This document shows positions 47,511 through 56,576 of a stretch of DNA of 64,000 nt, in pieces. The position numbers and the translations under genes were made by a program. The stretch comes from Oscillospiraceae bacterium (lineage in GTDB: Bacteria; Bacillota; Clostridia; Oscillospirales; Oscillospiraceae): NCBI GenBank assembly GCA_020025295.1, contig JAHHSJ010000004.1:13758-77757 (forward strand), given 5' to 3'. The notes under the pieces are model-generated. The model ran no database searches. It was not told the DNA's origin and was given only the letters and a program-made list of their open reading frames with translations. Within the stretch, counting starts at the first letter, position 1. Every line of letters begins with the position of its first letter.

Positions 47511-48638
47511 TTACACATTAAACAGGAACTCGATGATGTCGCCGTCCTTGACCACATACTCCTTGCCCTCGGAGCGGTACAGGCCACGGGCCTTTACCTC
47601 ACTCATCTTGCCGCCGCACTCCATCAGCTCGTCGAAGTTGCACACGCCGGCACGGATGAAGCCGCGCTCGAAGTCGCTGTGAATCTTACCGGCAGCCTGA
47701 GGTGCCTTGGTGCCACGCTTGATGGTCCAGGCTCGGCACTCCTTCTTGCCGTCGGTCAGGAAGGAGATGAGGCCCAGCAGAGAGTAGCTGGCCTGAATGA
47801 GACGGTCCAGACCGGATTCGGCGATGCCCAGATCCTCCATGAACATGGCACGATCCTCGGCGTCCAGCTCTGCCAGCTCTTCCTCGGTCTTAGCGCAGAT
47901 GGGCAGCACCTGAGCGCCCTCCACCTCAGCACGGGCCTTCACGATCTGGTAATAGGGGTTGGCCTCGGGGTCAGCCACGCCGTCGTCATCCATGTTGCAG
48001 GCGTAGATGATGGGCTTGGCGGACAGCAGACCCATTTCCTTCCGGGCCAAATTCTGGCTGTCATCGCTGTCATCAAACTCGAAGGTACGGGCGCTCTTGC
48101 CCTCACCCAGATGCTCGCACAGAGGCTCCAGCCAGCGCAGCTCGGCACCGGCGGCCTTGTTGCCGCTCTTTGCAGTCTTGGCGATGCGGGCGATGCGGTT
48201 CTGCACCATCTCCAGATCGGCCAGCACCAGCTCGGTGTCAATGCACTCGATGTCGCCATCGGGATCGACGGCCACGGGCTTGGTGGCGTCCTCCACCACA
48301 TGGATGATGTTGTCATCGTCGAAGCAGCGAACCACATGGACGATGGCGTCACACTCCCGGATGTGGCCCAGGAACTTGTTGCCCAGACCGGCGCCCTGGC
48401 TTGCGCCCTTCACCAGACCGGCGATGTCGACGAACTCCACCACGGCAGGGGTGCGCTTGTCGGGGTTCCAGATCTCGCACAGCTGATCCAGACGGGCGTC
48501 CGGCACCGGCACGATGCCGCTGTTGGGCTCGATGGTGCAGAAGGGGTAGTTAGCCGCCTGAGCGTTCTTCGTGGAGGTGATTGCATTGAACAGGGTGCTC
48601 TTGCCCACATTGGGCAGACCCACAATACCTAATTTCAT
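47511..48638 (-). CDS. ychF: Ribosome-associated ATPase/GTPase YchF (OLA1 family)
   Basis: It has G1 GLPNVGKST, G3 DIAGLVKGAS, a non-canonical G4 (ACNMDDDG, in place of NKxD, as expected for this ATP-preferring family) and a C-terminal TGS domain ending GDIIEFLFNV. Length is 375 residues. The family binds ribosomes and responds to oxidative stress. It is monocistronic, with its own promoter and terminator. Confidence 0.95.
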   Translation of the reverse strand: MKLGIVGLPNVGKSTLFNAITSTKNAQAANYPFCTIEPNSGIVPVPDARLDQLCEIWNPDKRTPAVVEFVDIAGLVKGASQGAGLGNKFLGHIRECDAIVHVVRCFDDDNIIHVVEDATKPVAVDPDGDIECIDTELVLADLEMVQNRIARIAKTAKSGNKAAGAELRWLEPLCEHLGEGKSARTFEFDDSDDSQNLARKEMGLLSAKPIIYACNMDDDGVADPEANPYYQIVKARAEVEGAQVLPICAKTEEELAELDAEDRAMFMEDLGIAESGLDRLIQASYSLLGLISFLTDGKKECRAWTIKRGTKAPQAAGKIHSDFERGFIRAGVCNFDELMECGGKMSEVKARGLYRSEGKEYVVKDGDIIEFLFNV

Positions 48639-48694
48639 ATCTATTTACGCATCCTTTCGCCGCATTTGGGAAACGGCGTTATTTTTCAGCCTAT

Positions 48695-48723
48695 ATTATA
48701 GCGTGACCGTGAACGATTGGCAA
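48695..48723 (-). promoter_or_regulatory. Predicted sigma-A promoter of ychF
   Basis: On the minus strand TTGCCA, 17 bases and TATAAT lie 57 bases before the ychF ATG. Confidence 0.75.
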
Positions 48724-48853
48724 TAGATTCGGCACATCTTCGCCGAAAACCGTCCCAAAGCCGGGAAACGCCGTCGGAACAGCGAGCAAAAATCCTGTCA
48801 TGAACGGAAAAACGGCGCATAGGATAAAAAAGCAACCAATGGAGGTGAAGGAT

Positions 48854-49969
48854 GTGCAGAAAAAGCCACGCAAAAAGGCCCGTCGGGGACGGCTGGTGCC
48901 CTTGGCGGCAGGAGTGCTCCTGCTGGGAACGCTGTACCGGGGCGGCATCCCTCTGCCTCAGGAGGGAGTTCATTCCAAGGATGTCATTGCCCGGACTCTG
49001 CTGGAAACCGAGCTGGGTGTGGTCTGGAAGGACGAGCCTCAGGAAGAGGAGAGCGGCACCGGGCTGACCCTGCCGCCGGTCGAGGGGGATGAAACCGAAG
49101 AGGTCTTTCTGCCGGCCGCAGACAGCAGCTGTGATCCGCCGCCAACAGAAGCACACTCTGCCGAGCCGGAGGATGGGGGCGATGCGGTGGAGCGCACCAT
49201 GACTGCCAGCGGAAAAACCTTGTTGGGGACGGTGGAGGTCAACAACAGCACCGACCATCTGTCGGTGGACACCGAAGCCATTGCCAACTCGGTGCTGGGG
49301 AAAACTCTGCGTCCGGCCTCGGAGGGACCTCAGATTCTCATTATGCACACCCATGCCACCGAAGCCTATACCATGGCCGGGGAGGACTACTACACCGAAA
49401 CCGACTACGCCCGGACGGATGACCCCAACTACAATGTCATTCGGGTGGGCAATGAAATTCAGGGTATTTTGGAGGAGATGGGTTTTTCCGTGCTCCACGA
49501 TACCACCCTCTACGATTACCCCAGCTACACCGGCTCCTACACCCGTTCCCTGCAGGGCGTGCGCTCCATTCTGGAGCAGAACCCCACCATCGGGGTGGTG
49601 CTGGATGTCCACCGGGATGCCCTCATTGCGGAGAACGGCACGGTGTACAAGGCGGTCACGGAGGTGGAAGGGGAAAAGACGGCGCAGGTCATGCTGGTGA
49701 TCGGCACCAACGACGGCGGACTCGACCACCCCAACTGGCAGAGCAACCTGAATGTAGCCGCCCACATCCAGCAGGGGATGACGGCGGTGGAACCCACGCT
49801 GGCTCGCCCCATCAACCTGCGCTCCCAGCGGTTCAATCAGCATCTGACCCCGGCCTCCATGATCGTGGAGGTGGGAACCAGCGGCAATACTTTACAGGAA
49901 GCCCTCCGGGGAGCCGCTCATTTTGCCCGATGTGCGGGCGAAGTGTACAAAACGATGGTGGCAGAATGA
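48854..49969 (+). CDS. spoIIP: Stage II sporulation protein P
   Basis: SpoIIP is a peptidoglycan amidase/endopeptidase that works with SpoIID in engulfment. A basic N-terminus and one hydrophobic segment (LVPLAAGVLLLGTLY) are followed by an acidic linker. The catalytic domain has HTHATEAY, DVHRDA and QRFNQHLTPASMIVEVGT, holding the zinc ligands. Length is 371 residues from GTG at 48854, chosen because GGAGGTG sits six bases before it; an ATG at 48800 has no site. Confidence 0.92.
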   Translation: MQKKPRKKARRGRLVPLAAGVLLLGTLYRGGIPLPQEGVHSKDVIARTLLETELGVVWKDEPQEEESGTGLTLPPVEGDETEEVFLPAADSSCDPPPTEAHSAEPEDGGDAVERTMTASGKTLLGTVEVNNSTDHLSVDTEAIANSVLGKTLRPASEGPQILIMHTHATEAYTMAGEDYYTETDYARTDDPNYNVIRVGNEIQGILEEMGFSVLHDTTLYDYPSYTGSYTRSLQGVRSILEQNPTIGVVLDVHRDALIAENGTVYKAVTEVEGEKTAQVMLVIGTNDGGLDHPNWQSNLNVAAHIQQGMTAVEPTLARPINLRSQRFNQHLTPASMIVEVGTSGNTLQEALRGAAHFARCAGEVYKTMVAE

Positions 49970-50007
49970 TACAATGTGCAAAAAAATCGTTCTAAATGGA
50001 AAGGAAC

Positions 50008-50036
50008 TTGACACTTCGCACAAACTTCTGTAAAAT
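50008..50036 (+). promoter_or_regulatory. Near-consensus sigma-A promoter of the RNA upstream of rny
   Basis: TTGACA, a 17-base spacer and TAAAAT give an expected transcript start near 50043. Confidence 0.85.
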
Positions 50037-50042
50037 ACATAC

Positions 50043-50249
50043 GGATACTTTTGGGGAACTGCGGTTCTTCCTTTGATATAGATCGTTCAATTATCATTCG
50101 ATTCCAGTCATGGATATTTACTGAGAGCTTGTCTCTGATATGGTCGTTTGCAACTGAATCATCGTCACAGGAGCGCCCTTTTTGGGCCTTTTTCCCATTC
50201 GTTCTTGGCACTTTGCAGGAGCTTTTTGTATCCGCAAAGTGCTTTTTTT
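50043..50249 (+). ncRNA. Candidate structured RNA (about 205 nt) or terminated leader of rny
   Basis: A near-consensus promoter upstream and an intrinsic hairpin plus T-run at 50208-50249 bound a 205-base segment with no plausible reading frame. The 5' end GGATAC can pair with GTATCC (50228-50233), and an inner stem GATTC-C-AGT pairs with ACTGAATC around a smaller AGAG/CTCT hairpin. That rod-like layout with a closing end stem resembles 6S RNA, but I cannot confirm the family. Alternatively it is a leader with an attenuator controlling rny. A short GCCC/GGGC hairpin with T-runs lies near 50175. Confidence 0.5.
50208..50249 (+). terminator. Intrinsic terminator between the candidate RNA and rny
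   Basis: GCACTTTGC pairs with GCAAAGTGC and is followed by seven T. The loop contains the GTATCC that can pair with the RNA 5' end. Confidence 0.8.
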
Positions 50250-50324
50250 GTACCCGTTTTCGCAAGAAAATCAACCAATTACAAGGCATAATAAGCCAAA
50301 CAGAACTCAAATAGGAGGTGTAAC

Positions 50325-51869
50325 ATGACTGCTGTTATTTCCGCTGTCATCGCAGGCGTTGTGTGCCTGATCGTTGGCGTTGCAGTGGGTATTCTCTACC
50401 GCAAAAACACTGCGGAGAAGGAAATCGGTTCCGCAGAGCAGGAGGCCACCCGCATTGTGAATGTGGCCATCAAGGAAGCAGAGAACAAAAAGCGTGAGAT
50501 GGTGCTGGAAGCCCATGAATCCATCCAGAAAGAGCGTGTTGTGTTCGACGCCGATGTGAAGGAGCGTCGATCCGATCTGCAGAAGCAGGAGCGCCGCCTT
50601 CAGCAGAAGGAGGACAATCTGGACCGCAAGACCGATGTGATGGAGAAGAAGGAAGAAAAACTTCAGTCCAAGCTGGTCGCTGTGGAAAAGACCAAGGAAG
50701 AGGTCAAGCAGCTGAAGAAGGCTGAGATGGAGCTGCTGGAGCGCCTGAGCGGACTGACCGCTGAGGAGGCAAAGGCTTACCTCATCCATCAGCTGGCGGA
50801 CGAGGTTACCCACGAGGAAGCCGTCAAGCTCAAGGAGATTCAGGCCAAGTACAAGGAAGAGGCTGAGACCTACGCCCGGGAGCAGATCGCTCTGGCCATC
50901 CAGCGCTGCGCTGCGGACCATGTGGCGGAGACCACCGTTTCCGTCGTGCCGCTGCCCAACGATGAGATGAAGGGCCGCATCATCGGCCGTGAAGGCCGCA
51001 ACATCCGCACGCTGGAAACCCTGACCGGTGCGGAGCTGATTATCGACGATACCCCGGAGGCCATTACCGTCTCCTGCTTTGATCCCGTTCGCCGGGAGAT
51101 CACCCGAATTGCTCTGGAGCGCCTGATTACCGACGGCCGCATCCATCCTGCCCGCATTGAGGAAATGGTGGAGAAGGCCAAGCGTGAGGTGGAGGCCACC
51201 ATCAAGAGCGAGGGCGAGCGTGCCGTTCTGGAGACCAATGTCCACGGACTGCATCCGGAACTGGTCAAGCTGCTGGGCCGTCAGCACTACCGTACCAGCT
51301 ATGGTCAGAATGTGCTGAGCCACTCCATCGAGGTGTCCCATCTGGCCGGTCTGCTGGCCGCAGAGCTGGGTGCAGATGTCACCATGGCAAAGCGTGCCGG
51401 TCTGCTGCATGACTTGGGCAAGAGCGTGGACCATGAGATCGAGGGCAGCCATGTTCAGATCGGTGTGGATCTGGCTCGCCGCTACAAGGAGAGCGAAGAG
51501 GTGGTGCACGCCATCGCCGCTCACCACAACGACATCGAGCCCCAGACCATCGTGGCCTGCCTGGTGCAGGCAGCCGACGCAATCTCCGCTGCCCGTCCCG
51601 GCGCACGCCGTGAGAATGTGGAGAACTACATCAAGCGTCTGGAGAAGCTGGAGGAGATTTCCACTTCCTTCCGTGGTGTGGAAAAGGCTTACGCCATTCA
51701 GGCCGGCCGTGAGGTCCGCATCATGATTAAGCCCGACGAGGTGGACGAGGATCGCATGGCTCTGCTGGCCCGCGAGATCGCCAACAAGATCGAGGAAGAG
51801 ATGGAGTACCCCGGACAGATCAAGGTCAACCTCATTCGAGAGACCAAGGCTGTGGAGTACGCCAAGTAA
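50325..51869 (+). CDS. rny: Ribonuclease Y
   Basis: This membrane-anchored endoribonuclease initiates mRNA decay. The N-terminal helix (about 4-24) is followed by a long charged coiled coil (to about 190). A KH domain ([12 protein letters not shown] near 218) and an HD domain (LLHDLGKS, H362-D363) follow. Length is 514 residues. AGGAGGTG precedes the ATG. The promoter found upstream (50008) first drives a terminated RNA, so rny expression may depend on read-through. Confidence 0.96.
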   Translation: MTAVISAVIAGVVCLIVGVAVGILYRKNTAEKEIGSAEQEATRIVNVAIKEAENKKREMVLEAHESIQKERVVFDADVKERRSDLQKQERRLQQKEDNLDRKTDVMEKKEEKLQSKLVAVEKTKEEVKQLKKAEMELLERLSGLTAEEAKAYLIHQLADEVTHEEAVKLKEIQAKYKEEAETYAREQIALAIQRCAADHVAETTVSVVPLPNDEMKGRIIGREGRNIRTLETLTGAELIIDDTPEAITVSCFDPVRREITRIALERLITDGRIHPARIEEMVEKAKREVEATIKSEGERAVLETNVHGLHPELVKLLGRQHYRTSYGQNVLSHSIEVSHLAGLLAAELGADVTMAKRAGLLHDLGKSVDHEIEGSHVQIGVDLARRYKESEEVVHAIAAHHNDIEPQTIVACLVQAADAISAARPGARRENVENYIKRLEKLEEISTSFRGVEKAYAIQAGREVRIMIKPDEVDEDRMALLAREIANKIEEEMEYPGQIKVNLIRETKAVEYAK

Positions 51870-51885
51870 TCCCAACAAACGCTGC

Positions 51886-51921
51886 AAACAGGCATCGGAA
51901 TACTTCCGATGCCTGTTTTTT
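51886..51921 (+). terminator. Terminator of rny
   Basis: A 15-bp stem (AAACAGGCATCGGAA with its complement) has a TAC loop and TTTTTT. Confidence 0.9.
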
Positions 51922-51944
51922 GCACCCAATCAGGGAACTGAGCG

Positions 51945-51974
51945 TTGCGATTGCGGCGGAATCAGTGGTATAAT
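51945..51974 (+). promoter_or_regulatory. Predicted sigma-A promoter of the LTA-synthase-like gene
   Basis: TTGCGA, 18 bases and TATAAT lie 33 bases before the ATG. Confidence 0.65.
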
Positions 51975-52007
51975 GACCGGGATATGTTAGATTCGAGGTA
52001 ATTTGCT

Positions 52008-53918
52008 ATGGATACAAAAACAAACGGCGTTTTGGGGAAGTGCAGAGCAGGAATTCAGTGCGTTTGGCGCTGGCTGTGTGCCCGACCGGGGCAGAGTGTG
52101 CTCTGGGCGTTGTTTTTCCTCACTCCGCTGATCGCCTTTCTGGAAGTGGAACTGCTCAGCGAGAACAACCCCTTCCTCAGCTTGGAGTTTTGGCAGTGGG
52201 GCATGAACCTGCTGTGGTACGCCTGCATCCTCACCTTTGCGTGGCTGATTACCGGTCGGAGAAAGGGCAGCATTACCATCACCATGCTGCTGAGCTTCGT
52301 TATCGGCATCGCAAATCACTATATTCTGGAGTTCCGGGGACGGGCATTGTTCCCCATTGACCTGCTCAGTCTCCGCACAGCGGCCAATGTAGCGGGTAAT
52401 TACGACTATTCGCCGGACCTCTTCGTCTGGACGGCTCTTGCGGTGCTGGTGCTGATGCTGGTGCCGCTGGCGTTCCTGCCCAAGGAGCCCAGCCGCTTTG
52501 CCGGAAAGCGCTGGATCAAGCGCACCTGCATTGGACTGTGCGCCGGCTGGGTGGTCTACATTCTGGTGTTCTTCTTCTCTGGTCTGCTGCCTGCCTGCGG
52601 CGTGTACGCCCAGCAGTGGCGCACCAAGGGCAACGGCTTCCTGCTGAACTTCACCGTGTCCGCCCGGTATATGCGGGTGGAAAAGCCCGACGGCTACTCG
52701 GAGAAGAAGGTGCAGGAGCTGATCGACCAGCTGGAGCCCTCCGACGATCTCGCCAACGAGGACGAAGCGGTCACCAACTTCCTCATCGTGATGAACGAGT
52801 CCTACGCCGACCTGCTGTCCTACGACAGCCTGACCCTGTCCGGCGACCCCACCCCCTACCTCCACTCCCTGCGGGAAAACACCATTCGGGGCAATATGAT
52901 TTCCCCGGTGACCGGCGGCGGCACGGCTTCGGTGGAATTTGAGGTGCTGACCGGCAACACCACCGCCTTCCTGCCCAGCGGCACGGTGGCTTACCAGATG
53001 TACCTCCGGGACGGCACTTCCTCGCTGGCTCAGACGGCGAGCTCTATGGAGATGCGCACCAGCGCCTATCACCCCTATCTGTCCTCCGGCTGGAACCGCA
53101 CCAGCGCCTACCCTTGGATGGGCTTTGACAAACAGTACTATCTGGATAATTCCACCGGCAGCGATATGAACACCCAGTACGACGACACGGAGCTGGTCCG
53201 GGAGTATGTGTCCGACCGTGCCGACTACCAGCGGCTCTACCAGCTGACTGACGCGGCCCACGCCGCCGGACAGCGGTGCTTTGTCCACAATGTCACGATG
53301 CAGAACCACTCCGGCTACAACAAGGCGTGGGGCTCTCTGAAACGGGGCGTCACCCTCCAAGGCAACTTTGTGGGCAAGGGCTACGACAACACCACCAACC
53401 AGTATCTGGCCCTGATGCAGGAGTCGGATGAGGCACTGAGAGAGCTGATCGAGCACTATTCTCAGGTGGACGAGCGGACGGTGATCCTGTTCTTCGGTGA
53501 CCACCAGCCGCCGCTGAACAACAAACTCTTTGAGGATATTTACGGCAAGGAGCTGGACGAACGCACCGATCAGGAGCTGATCCAGCAGTATAAGACCCCC
53601 TTCTTCATCTGGGCCAACTTCGACATTCCCGAGGCAGAGGACCTCACGGTGGGCGCCAGCTTCTTGGGCGCTTTGGCCAGTCAGGTGGCAGGCTATCCCC
53701 AGACCGGCTACATGAAGTTTGTGTCCCGGGTCAACGAGGAATTTCAGGCCATCACCCCCGTGGGCTTCGTATTGAAGGACGGCACGGTGGTGCGGAACGA
53801 AAAGGATCTTTCCCCGGAGCAGCAGGAGCTGGCACAGGCGTATCACTGGCTGGAATATGCCAATCTGTTCGGTGATGATGTGGCACGGGACTTCTTCTTC
53901 GTGGGCGAGGAACCCTGA
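52008..53918 (+). CDS. LTA-synthase-like membrane sulfatase-fold enzyme
   Basis: This 636-residue protein has about five N-terminal membrane helices (to about residue 200) and an external alkaline-phosphatase-type domain. Metal and catalytic residues match the LtaS family: E264 in VMNESYAD, the nucleophile T306 in GGGTASVEFE, and FGDHQPP near the end. LtaS-like enzymes transfer glycerol phosphate from phosphatidylglycerol onto a lipid anchor or surface glycan. The exact acceptor cannot be assigned, so phosphoglycerol transferase is the safe call. Confidence 0.88.
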   Translation: MDTKTNGVLGKCRAGIQCVWRWLCARPGQSVLWALFFLTPLIAFLEVELLSENNPFLSLEFWQWGMNLLWYACILTFAWLITGRRKGSITITMLLSFVIGIANHYILEFRGRALFPIDLLSLRTAANVAGNYDYSPDLFVWTALAVLVLMLVPLAFLPKEPSRFAGKRWIKRTCIGLCAGWVVYILVFFFSGLLPACGVYAQQWRTKGNGFLLNFTVSARYMRVEKPDGYSEKKVQELIDQLEPSDDLANEDEAVTNFLIVMNESYADLLSYDSLTLSGDPTPYLHSLRENTIRGNMISPVTGGGTASVEFEVLTGNTTAFLPSGTVAYQMYLRDGTSSLAQTASSMEMRTSAYHPYLSSGWNRTSAYPWMGFDKQYYLDNSTGSDMNTQYDDTELVREYVSDRADYQRLYQLTDAAHAAGQRCFVHNVTMQNHSGYNKAWGSLKRGVTLQGNFVGKGYDNTTNQYLALMQESDEALRELIEHYSQVDERTVILFFGDHQPPLNNKLFEDIYGKELDERTDQELIQQYKTPFFIWANFDIPEAEDLTVGASFLGALASQVAGYPQTGYMKFVSRVNEEFQAITPVGFVLKDGTVVRNEKDLSPEQQELAQAYHWLEYANLFGDDVARDFFFVGEEP

Positions 53919-54034
53919 GCAACTCCCGTTGGAAATGAAGTTACGAGGAACCCGGAGCGGACCGACCTCGGTGGGAAAGGAGCAGGCGGAGCATCCGCTC
54001 GACAAAAGACCGCCTGCGGAACAGGAGAAATAAG

Positions 54035-54475
54035 ATGGTCATTGGTATCATTGGAGAAAGCTGCACCGGCAAGTCAACGCTGGCGGAGCAGCTGAAAGAC
54101 ACCCTCGGCGGGGAAATTTACACCGGCAAGGATTATCTGCGTTTGGCAAAGAATGAAGCGATTGCGGCAAAGCTGTTTCAGAAAAAACTCCGGGACGCCG
54201 TGGGGGGCGAGAATCTCTTCTATGTGATTTCGGAGGAGGAGCATCTGGCTCTGCTGCCGGAAGGGGCCGTTCGGATTCTGGTCACGGCGGACTTGGAGGA
54301 AATCAAGGCACGCTTTGCCCAGCGGATGCACGGCAATCTCCCGGCTCCGGTGGCAGCGATGCTGGAACGCAAGCACGGCTGCTTCGACGCCGTGGCGCAC
54401 GATATTCATGTGATTTCCGGGGAAACCGACCCGGAAACCGTCTGCGCTGAGGTAAAACAGCGGGCGCAGGGCTAA
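54035..54475 (+). CDS. Small P-loop kinase-like protein
   Basis: This 146-residue protein begins MVIGIIGESCTGKSTLAEQL, a clear Walker A. A later segment (EEIKARFAQRMHG) could be an LID-like arginine region, as in cytidylate- or shikimate-kinase-type folds. It lacks clear substrate motifs for a named kinase. It follows the LTA-synthase-like gene after 116 bases, with CAGGAGA upstream, and is closed by a terminator. Confidence 0.75.
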   Translation: MVIGIIGESCTGKSTLAEQLKDTLGGEIYTGKDYLRLAKNEAIAAKLFQKKLRDAVGGENLFYVISEEEHLALLPEGAVRILVTADLEEIKARFAQRMHGNLPAPVAAMLERKHGCFDAVAHDIHVISGETDPETVCAEVKQRAQG

Positions 54476-54481
54476 CCAAAG

Positions 54482-54523
54482 AAAAAACGGAGTGTATCAG
54501 CCATTGATACACTCCGTTTTGTT
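54482..54523 (+). terminator. Terminator of the P-loop kinase-like gene
   Basis: ACGGAGTGTATCA pairs with TGATACACTCCGT and is followed by TTTG. The stem is nearly the same as at 21673. Confidence 0.88.
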
Positions 54524-54538
54524 GTCTTGGGGAAAAGA

Positions 54539-54573
54539 AAACTTCCTTAAGGGGCGTACCCCTTAAGGAAGTT
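54539..54573 (-). terminator. Terminator of the minus-strand P-loop protein gene
   Basis: AACTTCCTTAAGGGG pairs with CCCCTTAAGGAAGTT. On the minus strand it is followed by TTCTTTT. Confidence 0.8.
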
Positions 54574-54589
54574 ATTTCGTTCGGATGAA

Positions 54590-55003
54590 TTAGAAGTACT
54601 TGCTCACGCCCTCGCTGGCCAGAGAGGCATCAGCGGAGATGGTGACGGTGAACTTGATGTTGTTCTTCTCGGAGAAGGCCTCCAGCCAGTCGAGGAAGTT
54701 CTCAACGGCGGGGTCGGTGGGATCGGACTCCACCACACGGCACAGGGAATCGATGCACATATGAGTGATGTCGTAGTTACCGGCGTACAGACCGGAAATC
54801 AGACCCTTCAGGAAATCGAAGGACTGAATATCGTAATCGCTGGCCTCGACCAGACGAATGTTGTAATCAATGTCATAAGTCAGGGCGCGGTTACGCTCGA
54901 TGCAAACCACATTGCCATGCTCAGTACCGACCGCAGTGTTGATGAGTTCGATCATCTGCTTGGTCTTACCGGAACCCTTCTTGCCCATAATGACTCTAAC
55001 CAT
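54590..55003 (-). CDS. Small P-loop ATPase-like protein of unknown function
   Basis: This 137-residue protein begins with a Walker A (MGKKGSGKTKQMIELIN). A strand ending in an aspartate (ITHMCIDSL) is a plausible Walker B, and a final strand (IKFTVTISAD) follows. It has the size of a single Rossmann-like domain with no added module. It has its own promoter and terminator, so it is expressed alone. No partner is suggested by the neighbours (pgi upstream, kinase-like gene opposite). Confidence 0.75.
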   Translation of the reverse strand: MVRVIMGKKGSGKTKQMIELINTAVGTEHGNVVCIERNRALTYDIDYNIRLVEASDYDIQSFDFLKGLISGLYAGNYDITHMCIDSLCRVVESDPTDPAVENFLDWLEAFSEKNNIKFTVTISADASLASEGVSKYF

Positions 55004-55067
55004 ACTATGTCACTCCTTATAGTCCTCCGGGTTGGATCGAAAATCGAATCCGGATTGGTGTTGTTTC

Positions 55068-55096
55068 ATATTACCATATTATGCTGGTTTTATCAA
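55068..55096 (-). promoter_or_regulatory. Predicted sigma-A promoter of the P-loop ATPase-like gene
   Basis: On the minus strand TTGATA, 17 bases and TAATAT lie about 65 bases before the ATG. Confidence 0.65.
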
Positions 55097-55148
55097 CACT
55101 TTTTTATCGAATTTTTACATTTTCTCTCGAATCGCTGTGCCTGTAAGC

Positions 55149-56480
55149 TTACAGGCGGCTGAGCAGCTGCTCCCGCAGGTCGCTGTAACCGGGCTTGTCC
55201 AGCAGGGCAAACATATTCTTCTTGTAGGCTTCCACGCCGGGCTGGTTGAAGGGATTGACGCCCAGCACATAGCCGCTGATGCCGCAGGCCAGCTCGAAGA
55301 AGTAGATCAGCTCGCCGGTGGTGCGGGCGTTGATGGAATCCAGCTCCAGCAGGATGTTGGGCACGCCGCCGTCCACATGAGCCAGACGGGTTCCGCGGAT
55401 GGCCTGCTCGCAGACGAAGTGCAGGTCCTTGCCGGCAAGGAAGTTCAGACCGTCCACATTGTCGGCGTCCTCGCCGATGACCACCTGACCGTGGGGGTTG
55501 GCATAGCGGATGATGGTTTCAAAGAGGACACGCTCGCCGTCCTGAATGTACTGGCCCATGGAGTGCAGGTCCGCAGTGAATTCCACGCTGGCGGGGAACA
55601 GGCCCTTGCCGTCCTTGCCTTCGCTCTCACCGTAGAGCTGCTTCCACCATTCGCCCATGAAACGGAAGCAGGGCTCGTAGGAGCCGAGGATCTCCACCTT
55701 CTTGCCGTTCTCATAGAGGCAGTTCCGGGCGGCGACATACTTCCAGACGGGGTTTTCCATGCTGCGGTCGTCGGCATAGGCGTGCATAGCGTCGGCAGCG
55801 CCGGCCATCATCTCATCGATGTCGATGCCGGCCACGGCGATGGGCAGCAGACCCACGGCGGTGAGGACGCTGTAACGGCCGCCCACATTGTCAGGCACCA
55901 CGAAGGACTCATAGCCCTCGGCGTCGGCCAGGCTCTTCAGAGCGCCACGGGCGGCGTCCGTGGTGCAGTAAATGCGCTTGCGAGCCTCTTCCTTGCCGTA
56001 CTTGTGCTCCAGATGAGCCTTGAAGATACGGAAAGCCACGGCAGGCTCGGTGGTCGTGCCGGACTTGGAGATGATATTGATGGAGTAATCACGGTCACCC
56101 ACCAGCTCCAGCACCTCCAGCACCGCGTCGGTGGACAGGGTGTTGCCGGCGAAGAAGATGTCGGGGGTGTCCTTCTGCTTCAGGTTATAGTTGGGGCTCT
56201 TCAGCAGATCGATCACAGCACGGGCGCCCAGATAGGAGCCGCCGATGCCGATGACCACCAGAGCCTTGGAGTCGGACTGAATCTTATGCGCAGCAGCCTT
56301 GATCCGGGCGAATTCCTCCTTGTCGTAGTTGACAGGGAGTTCACGCCAGCCGAGAAAATCGTTGCCCTCGCCGGAACCGGAGGCAAGGGTCTCGTGGGCG
56401 GCGGCGACACGGGATGCCATGGCATCCAACTGGGTCTGGGGAACAAAACTGCTGATAGAAGACAGGTCTACTTTAATCAT
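55149..56480 (-). CDS. pgi: Glucose-6-phosphate isomerase
   Basis: Interconverts glucose-6-phosphate and fructose-6-phosphate in glycolysis. It has [14 protein letters not shown], the phosphate-binding [23 protein letters not shown] and [16 protein letters not shown]. Length is 443 residues, the short bacterial form. The start is the ATG of MIKVDLSS, with GGAGG ten bases upstream; the longer frame adds residues with no site. Confidence 0.97.
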   Translation of the reverse strand: MIKVDLSSISSFVPQTQLDAMASRVAAAHETLASGSGEGNDFLGWRELPVNYDKEEFARIKAAAHKIQSDSKALVVIGIGGSYLGARAVIDLLKSPNYNLKQKDTPDIFFAGNTLSTDAVLEVLELVGDRDYSINIISKSGTTTEPAVAFRIFKAHLEHKYGKEEARKRIYCTTDAARGALKSLADAEGYESFVVPDNVGGRYSVLTAVGLLPIAVAGIDIDEMMAGAADAMHAYADDRSMENPVWKYVAARNCLYENGKKVEILGSYEPCFRFMGEWWKQLYGESEGKDGKGLFPASVEFTADLHSMGQYIQDGERVLFETIIRYANPHGQVVIGEDADNVDGLNFLAGKDLHFVCEQAIRGTRLAHVDGGVPNILLELDSINARTTGELIYFFELACGISGYVLGVNPFNQPGVEAYKKNMFALLDKPGYSDLREQLLSRL

Positions 56481-56576
56481 AACTAACATTCCTCCAGTAT
56501 GTACCGGCCCATAGGCCGGCAAGTTCGCAGGTGATGATAACTCCATTCTAGCACAGTAGCGTGGAAATGGGAAGGG

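Noticed and set aside
47511..48638. YchF G4 motif reads NMDD instead of NKxD
   Set aside because: A non-canonical G4 is a known family trait linked to ATP preference, not a defect.
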